Assembly (NCBI GenBank): GCA_023392135.1
Contig: JAEVZQ010000346.1
Location: forward strand, 1-7,372
Length of the DNA: 7,372 nt
Direction of reading: 5' to 3'
From: Pseudomonadota bacterium
Lineage (GTDB): Bacteria > Pseudomonadota > Alphaproteobacteria > Rhizobiales > Hyphomicrobiaceae
A program made the translations under genes and the position numbers. The first letter of the stretch is position 1, and each line of letters opens with the position of its first letter. Under the pieces are notes generated by a model. That model ran no database searches and was not told where the DNA came from. It saw nothing but the letters and a program-made list of their open reading frames with translations. Below are positions 1 to 6,332 of the stretch, piece by piece.

Positions 1-1112
1 CGGTAGGCGTCGACCGGAGCAGTGTTGGTGTAGACCCCGTCCACCTCGCAGTAGATCGCCGGAATGTCGTACTGACCCGAGAGCAACGGCGCGTAGAGAT
101 ACGTCGGGACAGAGGAGGAGAAGGTCGAGAGATAGGCACCGAGATTTGCCTTCGTCTTGACACGCATCCCCAGAATCTTGCCCGACCCGTCCACGGCCAG
201 CTCCGCCGTCGTGACGTGATCGCGACCGTGGGCATCCGCAAGGAAAGATTCCGTGCGGTCGGCCGTCCACTTCACCGGACGCCCGACCTTGCGCGCCGCC
301 CAGACGCAAACGGTCTCCTCGGCGTAGATGAAAATCTTGGACCCGAAGCCACCGCCGACGTCCGGCGCAATCACCCGCAACTTGTGCTCCGGCGCGATGC
401 CGATGAACGCCGACAGCACGAGCCTCGCAACATGCGGGTTCTGGCTGGTCGTGTAGAGCGTGTAGGAATCCTGCCCGCGATCGTATTCGCCGATCGCTGC
501 CCGTGGCTCCATCGCGTTGGGGATCAGACGGTTGTTGACCAGATCGAGCTTCGTCACGTGCGCGGCCTGGGCGAACGCTGCATCGGTGGCGGCCTTGTCC
601 CCGAGGTGCCACTCATAAACCGTGTTGTTGGGCGCCTCGGCGTGGAGCTGGGGCTGGCCCGGGCTCTGCGTCGTGGCGGGGTCGACGGCTGCCGGCAGCT
701 CCTCGTAGTCGACCGCGACCAACTCGGCGGCATCACGCGCCTGATCGCGCGTTTTGGCAATGACGACGGCCACATGATCGCCGACGTAGCGCACCTTCCC
801 GGTTGCCAGCGCCGGGTGCGGACCCACCTTCATCGGTGAGCCGTCCTTGGAGTGGATCATCCAGCCGCAGATCAGACCGCCGATCTTGTCCGCGGCGAGG
901 TCCTTGCCGGTCAGGACCGCGAGCACGCCGGGAGCCTTGCGGGCGGCTTCCGTGTCGATATTGCTTATAGATGCGTGCGCGTGCGGCGAGCGGACGAACA
1001 CCGCGTAGGCCTGACCCGGCCGGCTGATATCGTCCACATAATTGCCGTTACCTGTGATGAAGCGGAAGTCTTCGCGGCGCCGTACCGGAGCGCCGATGCC
1101 CGTGCTGGTCAT
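1..1112 (-). CDS. coxL: Molybdopterin-binding large subunit of a CO dehydrogenase/xanthine dehydrogenase-family enzyme (form II CoxL-like), 3'-truncated by the window edge
   Basis: The reading frame is open from ATG at 1112 to the left edge, giving 370 complete codons of a family that usually has about 770-800. In this family the large subunit carries the molybdenum cofactor and the hydroxylation site, and passes electrons to the 2Fe-2S subunit. Visible features are the N-terminal start [19 protein letters not shown] (residues 5-23), [13 protein letters not shown] (193-205), the cofactor-contacting glycine loop DVGGGFGSK (251-259), and PVDAYR at the cut end (366-371, the Arg inferred from the partial codon CGN). 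In form II enzymes the loop continues as AYRGAGR and in true form I CO dehydrogenases as AYRCSFR. The deciding residues lie outside the window, but the [10 protein letters not shown] context fits form II. A GGGAGGAG ribosome site lies about 9 nt before the start. The gene is 22 nt downstream of coxS and surely co-transcribed. The substrate is unknown: form II members may use CO poorly or oxidise other small molecules, so the symbol denotes family only. Confidence 0.9.
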   Translation of the reverse strand, partial: MTSTGIGAPVRRREDFRFITGNGNYVDDISRPGQAYAVFVRSPHAHASISNIDTEAARKAPGVLAVLTGKDLAADKIGGLICGWMIHSKDGSPMKVGPHPALATGKVRYVGDHVAVVIAKTRDQARDAAELVAVDYEELPAAVDPATTQSPGQPQLHAEAPNNTVYEWHLGDKAATDAAFAQAAHVTKLDLVNNRLIPNAMEPRAAIGEYDRGQDSYTLYTTSQNPHVARLVLSAFIGIAPEHKLRVIAPDVGGGFGSKIFIYAEETVCVWAARKVGRPVKWTADRTESFLADAHGRDHVTTAELAVDGSGKILGMRVKTKANLGAYLSTFSSSVPTYLYAPLLSGQYDIPAIYCEVDGVYTNTAPVDAY

Positions 1113-1134
1113 GGTCTCATCTCCTCCCGTGCGC

Positions 1135-1629
1135 CTACTCTGCCGCCTGACGGAACTCGCCGGTGCTCATTGCCGCGGCGCCCGCCGCGACGGCCTTGAC
1201 GATATTGTGATAGCCTGTGCAGCGGCAGATGTTGCCCTCGAGCTCCTCGCGAATGGTGCGCTCATCGAGATCGGTGCCCTTGCGGCTCACGATATCGACT
1301 GCGGCCATGATCATGCCCGGCGTGCAATACCCGCACTGTAGGGCATGATGCTCCCGGAACGCCTCCTGCATCGGGTGGAGCTGCCCGTCCTTCGACAGCC
1401 CCTCTATCGTCACGACGTCAGCGCCTGCGCACGAGACCGCGAGCGCGGTGCACGACTTCACGGCGCGGCCGTCGACATGCACCACGCACGCGCCGCACTG
1501 GCTCGTGTCGCAGCCGATATGCGTGCCCGTGAGGCGCAGATGCTCGCGCAGGAATTGGGACAGAAGCGTGCGCGGCTCGATATCGGCCGACACACTCTCG
1601 CCGTTCACAGTCATGGTGACTTCGGTCAT
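1135..1629 (-). CDS. coxS: 2Fe-2S iron-sulfur small subunit of a molybdenum hydroxylase (CoxS-like)
   Basis: This 164-residue protein is the usual length for the electron-transfer subunit of CO dehydrogenase/xanthine dehydrogenase-type enzymes. It passes electrons from the molybdenum site to the FAD subunit. The N-terminal plant-ferredoxin-like domain has Cys40, Cys45, Cys48 and Cys60 ([12 protein letters not shown], then KSC). The C-terminal helical domain has Cys99, Cys102, Cys135 and Cys137 (QCGYCTPGM and [10 protein letters not shown]). All eight ligands for the two clusters are present. The frame is open to 1911, but the ATG at 1629 is chosen because GGGAGGA sits just upstream of it, and because [11 protein letters not shown] matches the normal start of the family, whereas the extension looks non-coding. 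coxL follows after 22 nt. The S-then-L order without an M gene in front is the arrangement of form II clusters. The exact substrate cannot be read from this subunit. Confidence 0.95.
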   Translation of the reverse strand: MTEVTMTVNGESVSADIEPRTLLSQFLREHLRLTGTHIGCDTSQCGACVVHVDGRAVKSCTALAVSCAGADVVTIEGLSKDGQLHPMQEAFREHHALQCGYCTPGMIMAAVDIVSRKGTDLDERTIREELEGNICRCTGYHNIVKAVAAGAAAMSTGEFRQAAE

Positions 1630-1801
1630 GCGATTCCTCCCGTAGGTCTCGCCGAAGCAACGGTCAGCGAGATTGACAGCTTGAGGCAGTGCAATGCCCT
1701 TGCGCCCGGGCACCCCCGACCGGACCTGCCAACCGGTATTGGTTCCGCAAAAGCATCTTCGGCCGCAGGTCGTGGTATGCACCTTTTTTGCCGGCACTAG
1801 G

Positions 1802-1828
1802 ATTGTATCAAGTTCCGGTGTTCTGCAA
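1802..1828 (-). promoter_or_regulatory. Candidate sigma70-like promoter for coxS-coxL
   Basis: Read on the minus strand, TTGCAG (1828-1823) and TACAAT (1807-1802) resemble -35 and -10 boxes, but the 15-bp spacing is short. It lies about 170 nt before the coxS start and just downstream of the terminator that ends the preceding transcript, which is where a promoter is needed. This is weak pattern evidence only. Confidence 0.25.
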
Positions 1829-1868
1829 GCTCCGGAGGATTGCTGCCACCCCGGCTGAGCCGATCGCC

Positions 1869-1895
1869 AAAAAAAATGCGGGCACTCGGCCCGCA
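1869..1895 (-). terminator. Rho-independent terminator for the minus-strand membrane-protein gene
   Basis: TGCGGGC (1877-1883) and GCCCGCA (1889-1895) form a perfect 7-bp GC-rich stem with a 5-nt loop. On the plus strand it is preceded by eight A residues (1869-1876), so the minus-strand RNA has the stem followed by eight U residues, the classical intrinsic terminator. It is about 150 nt past the stop codon at 2045 and separates that transcript from coxS-coxL. Confidence 0.85.
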
Positions 1896-1925
1896 CCTCT
1901 TTACTCCGCATGCTCCAGAAACGCC

Positions 1926-1948
1926 AAGGGCCGCATCACGCGGCCCTT
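1926..1948. terminator. GC-rich hairpin, possible accessory terminator
   Basis: AAGGGCCGC (1926-1934) and GCGGCCCTT (1940-1948) form a perfect 9-bp stem with the loop ATCAC. The stem can form in RNA of either strand. Only a very short T run follows on the plus strand and none on the minus strand, so on its own it is a weaker terminator than the neighbouring one at 1869-1895. Confidence 0.5.
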
Positions 1949-2044
1949 TCGTCGAGATTTCGCCCTTTGCCCGGGAGCTGGGAGCGGGCACCGCTCTCGC
2001 GGCGCTCCGCTCCACTTTGGCGCTCTGGGCGGTGGCGCCAACCT

Positions 2045-3247
2045 CTATGCTGCTTGTGGTGCTAAGACCGGCAGTTTCTTATCCTCCCAACTCTCAGGCA
2101 CCGTTCGCAGCGCAATCCCCATGTATCTCGTCTTGTTTCCGGCTTTCTGCCTCTCGATCCCCATTTCAAGACAATCGCGGTAGAAGATCGCTTGTGCCAG
2201 TGGCTCCTTCCCAAGCTGCTCGCACCAATCGAGATAGTCTTCGTACAACTCCGGAGGTGTGACGCTCGAATTCGCCTTTCTGGTGACTCTCTCCTTGAAG
2301 AACCGCTGGACGTCTGACTCCGGCGGCATGAGCTTCGTGACGCTTCTGTTGTCATTGGCGCCGACCTGCGAAGCGTTGACCACTTCGACACTGGCGACCG
2401 GAGCCGGTTCAGCCTGCGCCATGGACGCCATTGCAGGAGCGACCGGCGCGTGCCGATCGTAGAGACGCCACTGGCTGAACGCGATGTACATGCCGAAGCC
2501 CGAGCCGACCTCGAGCAGCAGCGCGATGAAGATCGTCAGTGCGGTCTGAATGTCCTCCACGGTCAAAGACGGCATGAAAATGCCTGCGAGCTTGGTCAGT
2601 ACGGCAGCTTGCGGATCGGCCTCGGCCATCACCACGCCCGAGTGCACCTTCGAGAGATCCGCCTGGATCTCAGCGATACGGGTCTCGAGCTTCTGGGCCT
2701 GCTCCGCGGACGCAAACTCGGCGACCAGCCCATTATACTCGCCGCAGAACGTGCGGCCCTTCGGACCCGTTACCTTGTTGCAGCCCTCCGTCCACTGCCA
2801 TTCACGGCTGTTCTTCGCGTTGTCGATGTCGGTCTGAACCACGGCCGCCGGACGATGCTGCGGCACCCAGCTCAGCTGCTCCTTGGTCCGGTCGAGATCG
2901 GAACGCAGGTCCTGGTAGGACTGCGCCTCGATCGCGCGCTGGCCGGTGCTATCCATCCGGTTCAGTGCTGCGTGGCCGAGAGCAGAGGTGAGTGAGTAGG
3001 CGGTAACGACCACCCACACCAACGCGGAGGCGGCCGCCTGCGACCACATCCTGTTTCGTATTGCGGCGAAGAAGAAGAATGGCACAAGCGCCTTCAGGCA
3101 GTCTGCCGCCGCGCTCGCCGATCCATAGATCAGGCCATCGAACTCGGTCTTGCCGAGTGTGTAGCCGAATCTCCAGTTCATCGCGGCCGACACGGCGAGT
3201 AATACGCCGGCCGCTAAGACACCAATCACGCCCAGAGCATGTCTCAT
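2045..3247 (-). CDS. Membrane protein of unknown function with a central soluble loop and a primase-C-terminus-like DNA-binding tail
   Basis: I do not recognise a named family for this 400-residue protein. Predicted membrane segments are residues 5-23, 47-63, 71-91 and 232-258. The loop between the third and fourth (about 95-228) is rich in charged, heptad-like sequence (QSYQDLRSDLDRTKEQL, AQKLETRIAEIQADL), suggesting coiled coil, and includes a Cys156/Cys168 pair that could form a disulfide. After the last membrane segment comes an Ala/Pro linker (266-300). The tail (about 320-381) contains LYEDYLDWCEQLGKEPL, FYRDCLEMGIERQK and TRYMGIALR, which resembles the winged-helix C-terminus of phage and plasmid P4/D5-type primase-helicases. 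The frame stays open to 3448. The ATG at 3247 is preferred because GGAGAGGG lies 7 nt upstream and the first membrane segment starts there. The gene stands alone, with a hairpin series and U-tract terminator downstream and a T-rich region with DnaA-like sites upstream. The DNA-binding role is inferred from sequence resemblance only. Confidence 0.8.
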   Translation of the reverse strand: MRHALGVIGVLAAGVLLAVSAAMNWRFGYTLGKTEFDGLIYGSASAAADCLKALVPFFFFAAIRNRMWSQAAASALVWVVVTAYSLTSALGHAALNRMDSTGQRAIEAQSYQDLRSDLDRTKEQLSWVPQHRPAAVVQTDIDNAKNSREWQWTEGCNKVTGPKGRTFCGEYNGLVAEFASAEQAQKLETRIAEIQADLSKVHSGVVMAEADPQAAVLTKLAGIFMPSLTVEDIQTALTIFIALLLEVGSGFGMYIAFSQWRLYDRHAPVAPAMASMAQAEPAPVASVEVVNASQVGANDNRSVTKLMPPESDVQRFFKERVTRKANSSVTPPELYEDYLDWCEQLGKEPLAQAIFYRDCLEMGIERQKAGNKTRYMGIALRTVPESWEDKKLPVLAPQAA

Positions 3248-3959
3248 TGCATTGCCCTCTCCAAAGTCGTTTGGAGCCTCGTACGCGCACCCGGAAACGG
3301 GACTCCACTGCTGCGAGGAGTTGCTTGCGAGCCAGCCATTGGTCTTGAAGCCGGAAGCCGCTCCCGGCGTCATGAAGTCGATCCCGCCCCTTGCCGTTGA
3401 GCATGACTCCTGAGCAGGGAGCCTCGGCAACGCCTGGATCGAACGCATCTAACGGTGGCTGGAGCGCTGTGCCGCCGGGAGGTTTTCAACAGTCGGTCAT
3501 CGCCGCTGAATTCCGCCTGTGCATATCCCGGGGCGGCATAAGCTTCACGCGCGACGCACTACGGACAAAATTCCCCTCGCGCGGAAAGCTATGCGATTCG
3601 AAGGGGTTTGTTAATTTTTTCAGAGCGCTTGCTTTGTTTCATCAGCACCCAGCATGAGTTTCGCATACCTTTTTCAATTTTTTTGCCGAGTTTATTTTCC
3701 ACAGCAGCTCCGGGTCTTATCCACATTTCGCGCTACCGATTTCCGCGCCTTTCCACAACCCGTGGCCCCGCGGAAAGTGCGACTCCACTAGATATGGCAG
3801 CAGACGGGAGCGCTGCATGATGGTATGTGTGCTGGTCATCAGGACAGCGAGCGATTGCCTGACTGGCCGGTAACGAGGCCGTCATGCGCGGGGAACTGAA
3901 GCGTTCTCGCCTTTGTTTCCCTGTCATCACGGCGCAAGACAGCAACATCGTGTGGCAGA
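3248..3959. other. Gene-free, T-rich intergenic region between divergent genes
   Basis: About 710 bp with no supportable gene lie between a minus-strand membrane-protein gene and a plus-strand peptidoglycan-binding-like gene, so it must hold promoters for both. The stretch 3248-3448 continues the open frame of the minus-strand gene but lacks a better start. The stretch 3600-3760 is much richer in T runs than the rest of the window and holds DnaA-box-like 9-mers. A 7-bp inverted repeat CGCGCGA/TCGCGCG (3548-3554 and 3577-3583, loop 22 nt) is also present. From 3790 to 3959 nothing distinctive was seen. Confidence 0.6.
3670..3757 (+). promoter_or_regulatory. Cluster of DnaA-box-like sites next to a T-rich tract (candidate origin or DnaA-regulated region)
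   Basis: TTATCCACA at 3717-3725 is a perfect DnaA box. TTTTCCACA at 3695-3703 differs by one base and CTTTCCACA at 3749-3757 by two. All three face the same way, and their starts are 22 and 32 bp apart, close to two and three helical turns. Immediately upstream are T5 (3670-3674) and T7 (3678-3684), and a further T-rich run lies at 3611-3620. An opposite-facing near-match, TGTGCATAT, lies at 3518-3526. Clustered, phased DnaA boxes beside AT-rich DNA are the hallmark of replication origins, but no origin-neighbour gene (dnaA, hemE, parAB, gidA) is in view, so transcriptional control by DnaA or chance remain possible. Confidence 0.4.
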
Positions 3960-4802
3960 ATGGCTGAAGAGTTCGACTGGGCTCCAAGAAGGGTCCGGCT
4001 GGGTTTGCGGTTCGCGTTGGGGGTAGCCATCATGCGTCTGTCGGTAGGATTGTTGGTTCTGCTGATTGGCGTGGGGCTGGCCGTGATGCACTTCCGGCCG
4101 CCGCCCGAGCCTGCCGGCATCGACCAGATCATGCTGTCTCAATCGGCAGAGAACAGCCTCACCACCTCGTCCGTTTCCCGAAGCGGAGCCGGAGGCGGCG
4201 TCACGCGCCCAACCGCGGCGAGTACGACGCCCGGCCCGTGGGAGCGAAACACGGTCGTAGTGGCGAGCAGGAACGTTTCGGATGAAGCTCTGGACCGTCT
4301 CAGTGGCGCGGATCTGACGCGCTCGCTGCAATCGGAACTGCAGCGCGTCGGTTGCTATCATGGTGCCATCGACGGCGACTGGGGGCCGATGTCGAAACGC
4401 GCGATGAGCGAGTTCACCGGGCACATGAACGCAAGCCTGCCGGTAGACCGCCCGGACCAAATCCTACTCCATATGGTTCGAGGCTTCAGTGGACGGGCCT
4501 GTGGCGGGCCTGCTTCCGTGGTGGCTGGCGCTGACAACAGTGACGGGGATCGCCCGGTCGAGCCCTTGCCAGGTCGCATGGCCGTTGGCGGCCCTGTGGA
4601 AGCCGACGCCAATGTTTCCCTGACTCGCTACGTCGCAGCGGAAGAGCCGCGCGTAGCGCCGCCGGACTCACCAGAAAAACCGCGGCAAACGACACGCCGG
4701 TCACGTGTTGCCGAACGCAGCTCCCCGGCTCCGTACTACCGTTCACCCCAGAGTCAGCGGAGGAGCTGGATCGACCGCGTCTTCAACCCGTCCGGTCCAT
4801 AG
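3960..4802 (+). CDS. Membrane-anchored protein with a peptidoglycan-binding-like domain
   Basis: This 280-residue protein has a basic N-terminus (RRVRLGLR), one membrane segment (about 26-43, VGLLVLLIGVGLAVM) and then a Pro/Ser/Thr-rich linker, so most of it should lie in the periplasm. Residues about 118-155 (LTRSLQSELQRVGCYHGAIDGDWG...RAMSEF) match the PG_binding_1 pattern of three short helices, which in related proteins binds cell-wall peptidoglycan. Cys132 and Cys181 probably pair, and LPVDRPDQILL (160-170) is also typical of alphaproteobacterial relatives. The tail is Pro/Arg-rich and low-complexity, with no catalytic domain visible, so a structural or scaffolding wall role is more likely than hydrolysis. 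An alternative start is ATG 4032 (residue 25): GGGGG lies 8 nt before it, whereas the ATG at 3960 has no clear ribosome site. The stop overlaps a hairpin and is 10 bp from the convergent ugd gene. Confidence 0.75.
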   Translation: MAEEFDWAPRRVRLGLRFALGVAIMRLSVGLLVLLIGVGLAVMHFRPPPEPAGIDQIMLSQSAENSLTTSSVSRSGAGGGVTRPTAASTTPGPWERNTVVVASRNVSDEALDRLSGADLTRSLQSELQRVGCYHGAIDGDWGPMSKRAMSEFTGHMNASLPVDRPDQILLHMVRGFSGRACGGPASVVAGADNSDGDRPVEPLPGRMAVGGPVEADANVSLTRYVAAEEPRVAPPDSPEKPRQTTRRSRVAERSSPAPYYRSPQSQRRSWIDRVFNPSGP

Positions 4803-4807
4803 ACCGG
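4792..4807. repeat. Perfect hairpin across the convergent gene ends
   Basis: CCGGTC (4792-4797) and GACCGG (4802-4807) form a 6-bp stem with loop CATA. It spans the stop codon of the plus-strand gene and almost fills the 10-bp gap before the stop of the dehydrogenase gene. It could slow polymerase from both sides, but there is no T tract, so a terminator role is not shown. Confidence 0.4.
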
Positions 4808-4812
4808 CGCAT

Positions 4813-6141
4813 TCAGCCTTGCAGATTTGTCCCCGGGCGGCCGATGCTGCTGTAGAGGAACCCTTCCGTTGTAGCATCGCGCGACTGGTAGATATTGCGC
4901 AGGTCCACCAGCACCTGTCCGCGCATGACACTCTTCAACGCGCCGAGATTGAGCGCACGGAACTCGTTCCACTCAGTTAGCACCACGACGACATCGGCCG
5001 AGGTTGCAGCGTCCATTGCACTTTCGCGCCAGTCGACGTCGGGAAGCAGTTTTTCGGCGTGCTTGCGCCCCTGCGGATCGTAGGCGCGAACGATTGCGCC
5101 CCGCTCCAGCAGCATCGGCAGGACGACGAGGCTGGGCGCATCACGCATGTCATCCGTATTCGGCTTGAACGTCACCCCGAGCACTGCAATGGTCTTGCCG
5201 CGCACCGAGCCGCCGGCGGCGCGCTCGATGCGGCTTGCCATCGCGATCTTGCGCTCGTCGTTTACCCGTTGCACCTGCTCGATGAGCGACAGCGGCGAAC
5301 GCGCCTCACGCGCGGTGCGGATCAGGGCGGAGACGTCCTTCGGGAAACAGGAGCCGCCATAGCCGGGGCCGGGGTGCAGGAACTTGTCGCCGATACGCCG
5401 GTCCTGGCCGATGGCACTCGCCACCTCCTGTACGTCTGCACCGATTTCCTCGCACAGGTCCGCCACCTCGTTGATGAAGCTGATCTTCATGGCAAGAAAT
5501 GCGTTGGCAGCGTACTTGGCAAGCTCGGCAGACTCTGGCCTTACGAACATGACCGGCGCGTTGCGCAGCGCCAGGGGCTTGTAGAGTCGCTCCATCACAT
5601 CGCGGGCGCGCGGATCATCACAGCCGACCAGAACCCGGTCGGGATGTGTGAAGTCCTGGATGGCGGAGCCTTCACGGAGAAACTCCGGATTGGAGCAGAC
5701 GGCGAAGTCCGCATCGGGCCTCAGCTCCTTCAGCCGGCGCGCGATCTCCCGGCTGGTTCCAACGGGCACCGTCGACTTGGTGGTGATGACCGTGAAGCCC
5801 GAGAGATGCGGCGCGAGCTCCGCAACGGCGGCATAGATGTAGGAGAGGTCCGCATGCCCATCGCCACGGCGCATGGGCGTTCCAACGGCAAGAAAGATGA
5901 GGTCGGCGGACGCGACAGCCGGACCGAGCTCCCGCGAGAAGGAGAGCCGCCGCGCAGCGATGTTCCGCTGCAGCAGATCGTCGAGCCCTGGCTCGTAGAT
6001 GGGAACTTCCCCGCGTTTGAGACTTTCAACGCGATCGTGATCCTTGTCGATGCACGTCACCGTCCAGCCGAACTCGGAGAAACACGCTGCAGAGACGAGC
6101 CCAACATAGCCCGCACCGATCATGCAAATGTTCAAAGCCAT
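4813..6141 (-). CDS. ugd: UDP-glucose 6-dehydrogenase
   Basis: This cytoplasmic enzyme oxidises UDP-glucose to UDP-glucuronate with two NAD+, supplying precursor for exopolysaccharide, lipopolysaccharide or capsule. The 442-residue length is normal. The N-terminal Rossmann domain has GAGYVGLV (9-16) and Asp32 for the NAD ribose. NPEFLREG (151-158) carries the family's acidic active-site residues, and Lys209 and Asn213 lie in ELAKYAANAFLAMK. The catalytic cysteine is Cys265 in GPGYGGSCFPKD (258-269), with Asp269. The C-terminal nucleotide-binding domain contains LGVTFKPNTDDMRDAPS (321-337) and VVLTEWNEF (386-394). No key residue is missing. The start at 6141 begins directly with the beta strand of the Rossmann fold; only a weak GAGAG precedes it. 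The gene is divergent from the kinase gene and convergent with the peptidoglycan-binding-like gene, so it is probably transcribed alone. In rhizobia the same enzyme is often called rkpK or exo5. Confidence 0.97.
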   Translation of the reverse strand: MALNICMIGAGYVGLVSAACFSEFGWTVTCIDKDHDRVESLKRGEVPIYEPGLDDLLQRNIAARRLSFSRELGPAVASADLIFLAVGTPMRRGDGHADLSYIYAAVAELAPHLSGFTVITTKSTVPVGTSREIARRLKELRPDADFAVCSNPEFLREGSAIQDFTHPDRVLVGCDDPRARDVMERLYKPLALRNAPVMFVRPESAELAKYAANAFLAMKISFINEVADLCEEIGADVQEVASAIGQDRRIGDKFLHPGPGYGGSCFPKDVSALIRTAREARSPLSLIEQVQRVNDERKIAMASRIERAAGGSVRGKTIAVLGVTFKPNTDDMRDAPSLVVLPMLLERGAIVRAYDPQGRKHAEKLLPDVDWRESAMDAATSADVVVVLTEWNEFRALNLGALKSVMRGQVLVDLRNIYQSRDATTEGFLYSSIGRPGTNLQG

Positions 6142-6332
6142 CTCTCACGAATCCGAAAGCTTCGCTCGCTGCTCAGATCGGCAGCTGCTCCGGGCTATGT
6201 CAATTTCCCTGCGGGTTCAAGCTGGTCTTTGTGTCCCTGTTGAGGTAGCCGTGTAAAGAAATAGCCGACGCCATCCGCCGGCAGCTCCTGCTGCGCTGGC
6301 GGAAGCGTTTCCCACTCGAGATCGTTCGAACA
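6142..6332. promoter_or_regulatory. Divergent promoter region between ugd and kdgK
   Basis: The 191-bp gap between two outward-facing genes must contain both promoters. No convincing -35/-10 pair stands out. A hairpin lies at 6275-6302 (CCGCC-G-GCAGC, loop TCCT, GCTGC-GCT-GGCGG), 30 nt before the kinase start, and would fold in the kinase mRNA leader. GCTGCTC is repeated near 6171 and 6184. Confidence 0.45.

Larger units (their letters stand above)
1630..2044. other. Intergenic region with coxS leader and a 3' hairpin series from the upstream gene
   Basis: This 415-bp stretch has no convincing gene; the small frames in it lack family features and ribosome sites. The left half (about 1630-1830) is the 5' region of the coxS-coxL transcript. 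The right half (1869-2041) holds four hairpins downstream of the membrane-protein gene, ending in a U-tract terminator. Between them is a candidate minus-strand promoter. Confidence 0.6.

Noticed and set aside
216..839. Long plus-strand frame opposite coxL
   Set aside because: It is the antisense shadow of a clear molybdenum hydroxylase large-subunit frame; its Arg/Gly-rich translation has no family features.
1630..1911. N-terminal extension of the 2Fe-2S subunit frame to 1911
   Set aside because: The extension runs through the candidate promoter and into the terminator region, while a strong ribosome site and the family's normal N-terminus lie at 1629.
2450..2995. Plus-strand frame opposite the membrane-protein gene
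   Set aside because: The minus-strand frame has coherent membrane segments and a coherent C-terminal domain; the plus-strand frame is a shadow without a ribosome site.
3301..3785. GANTC (CcrM) sites at 3301, 3405, 3595 and 3781 as support for an origin
   Set aside because: Four sites in about 485 bp is only modestly above random expectation, and GANTC also occurs in several other parts of the window, so it adds no real weight.
3391..3820. Two small plus-strand frames in the T-rich intergenic region
   Set aside because: They cross the T-rich and DnaA-box-like sequence, lack ribosome sites and have no recognisable protein features.
5059..6243. 394-codon plus-strand frame opposite ugd
   Set aside because: It lies antisense to UDP-glucose dehydrogenase, which has all its catalytic motifs. 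High GC makes long antisense frames common, and this translation shows no domain pattern.
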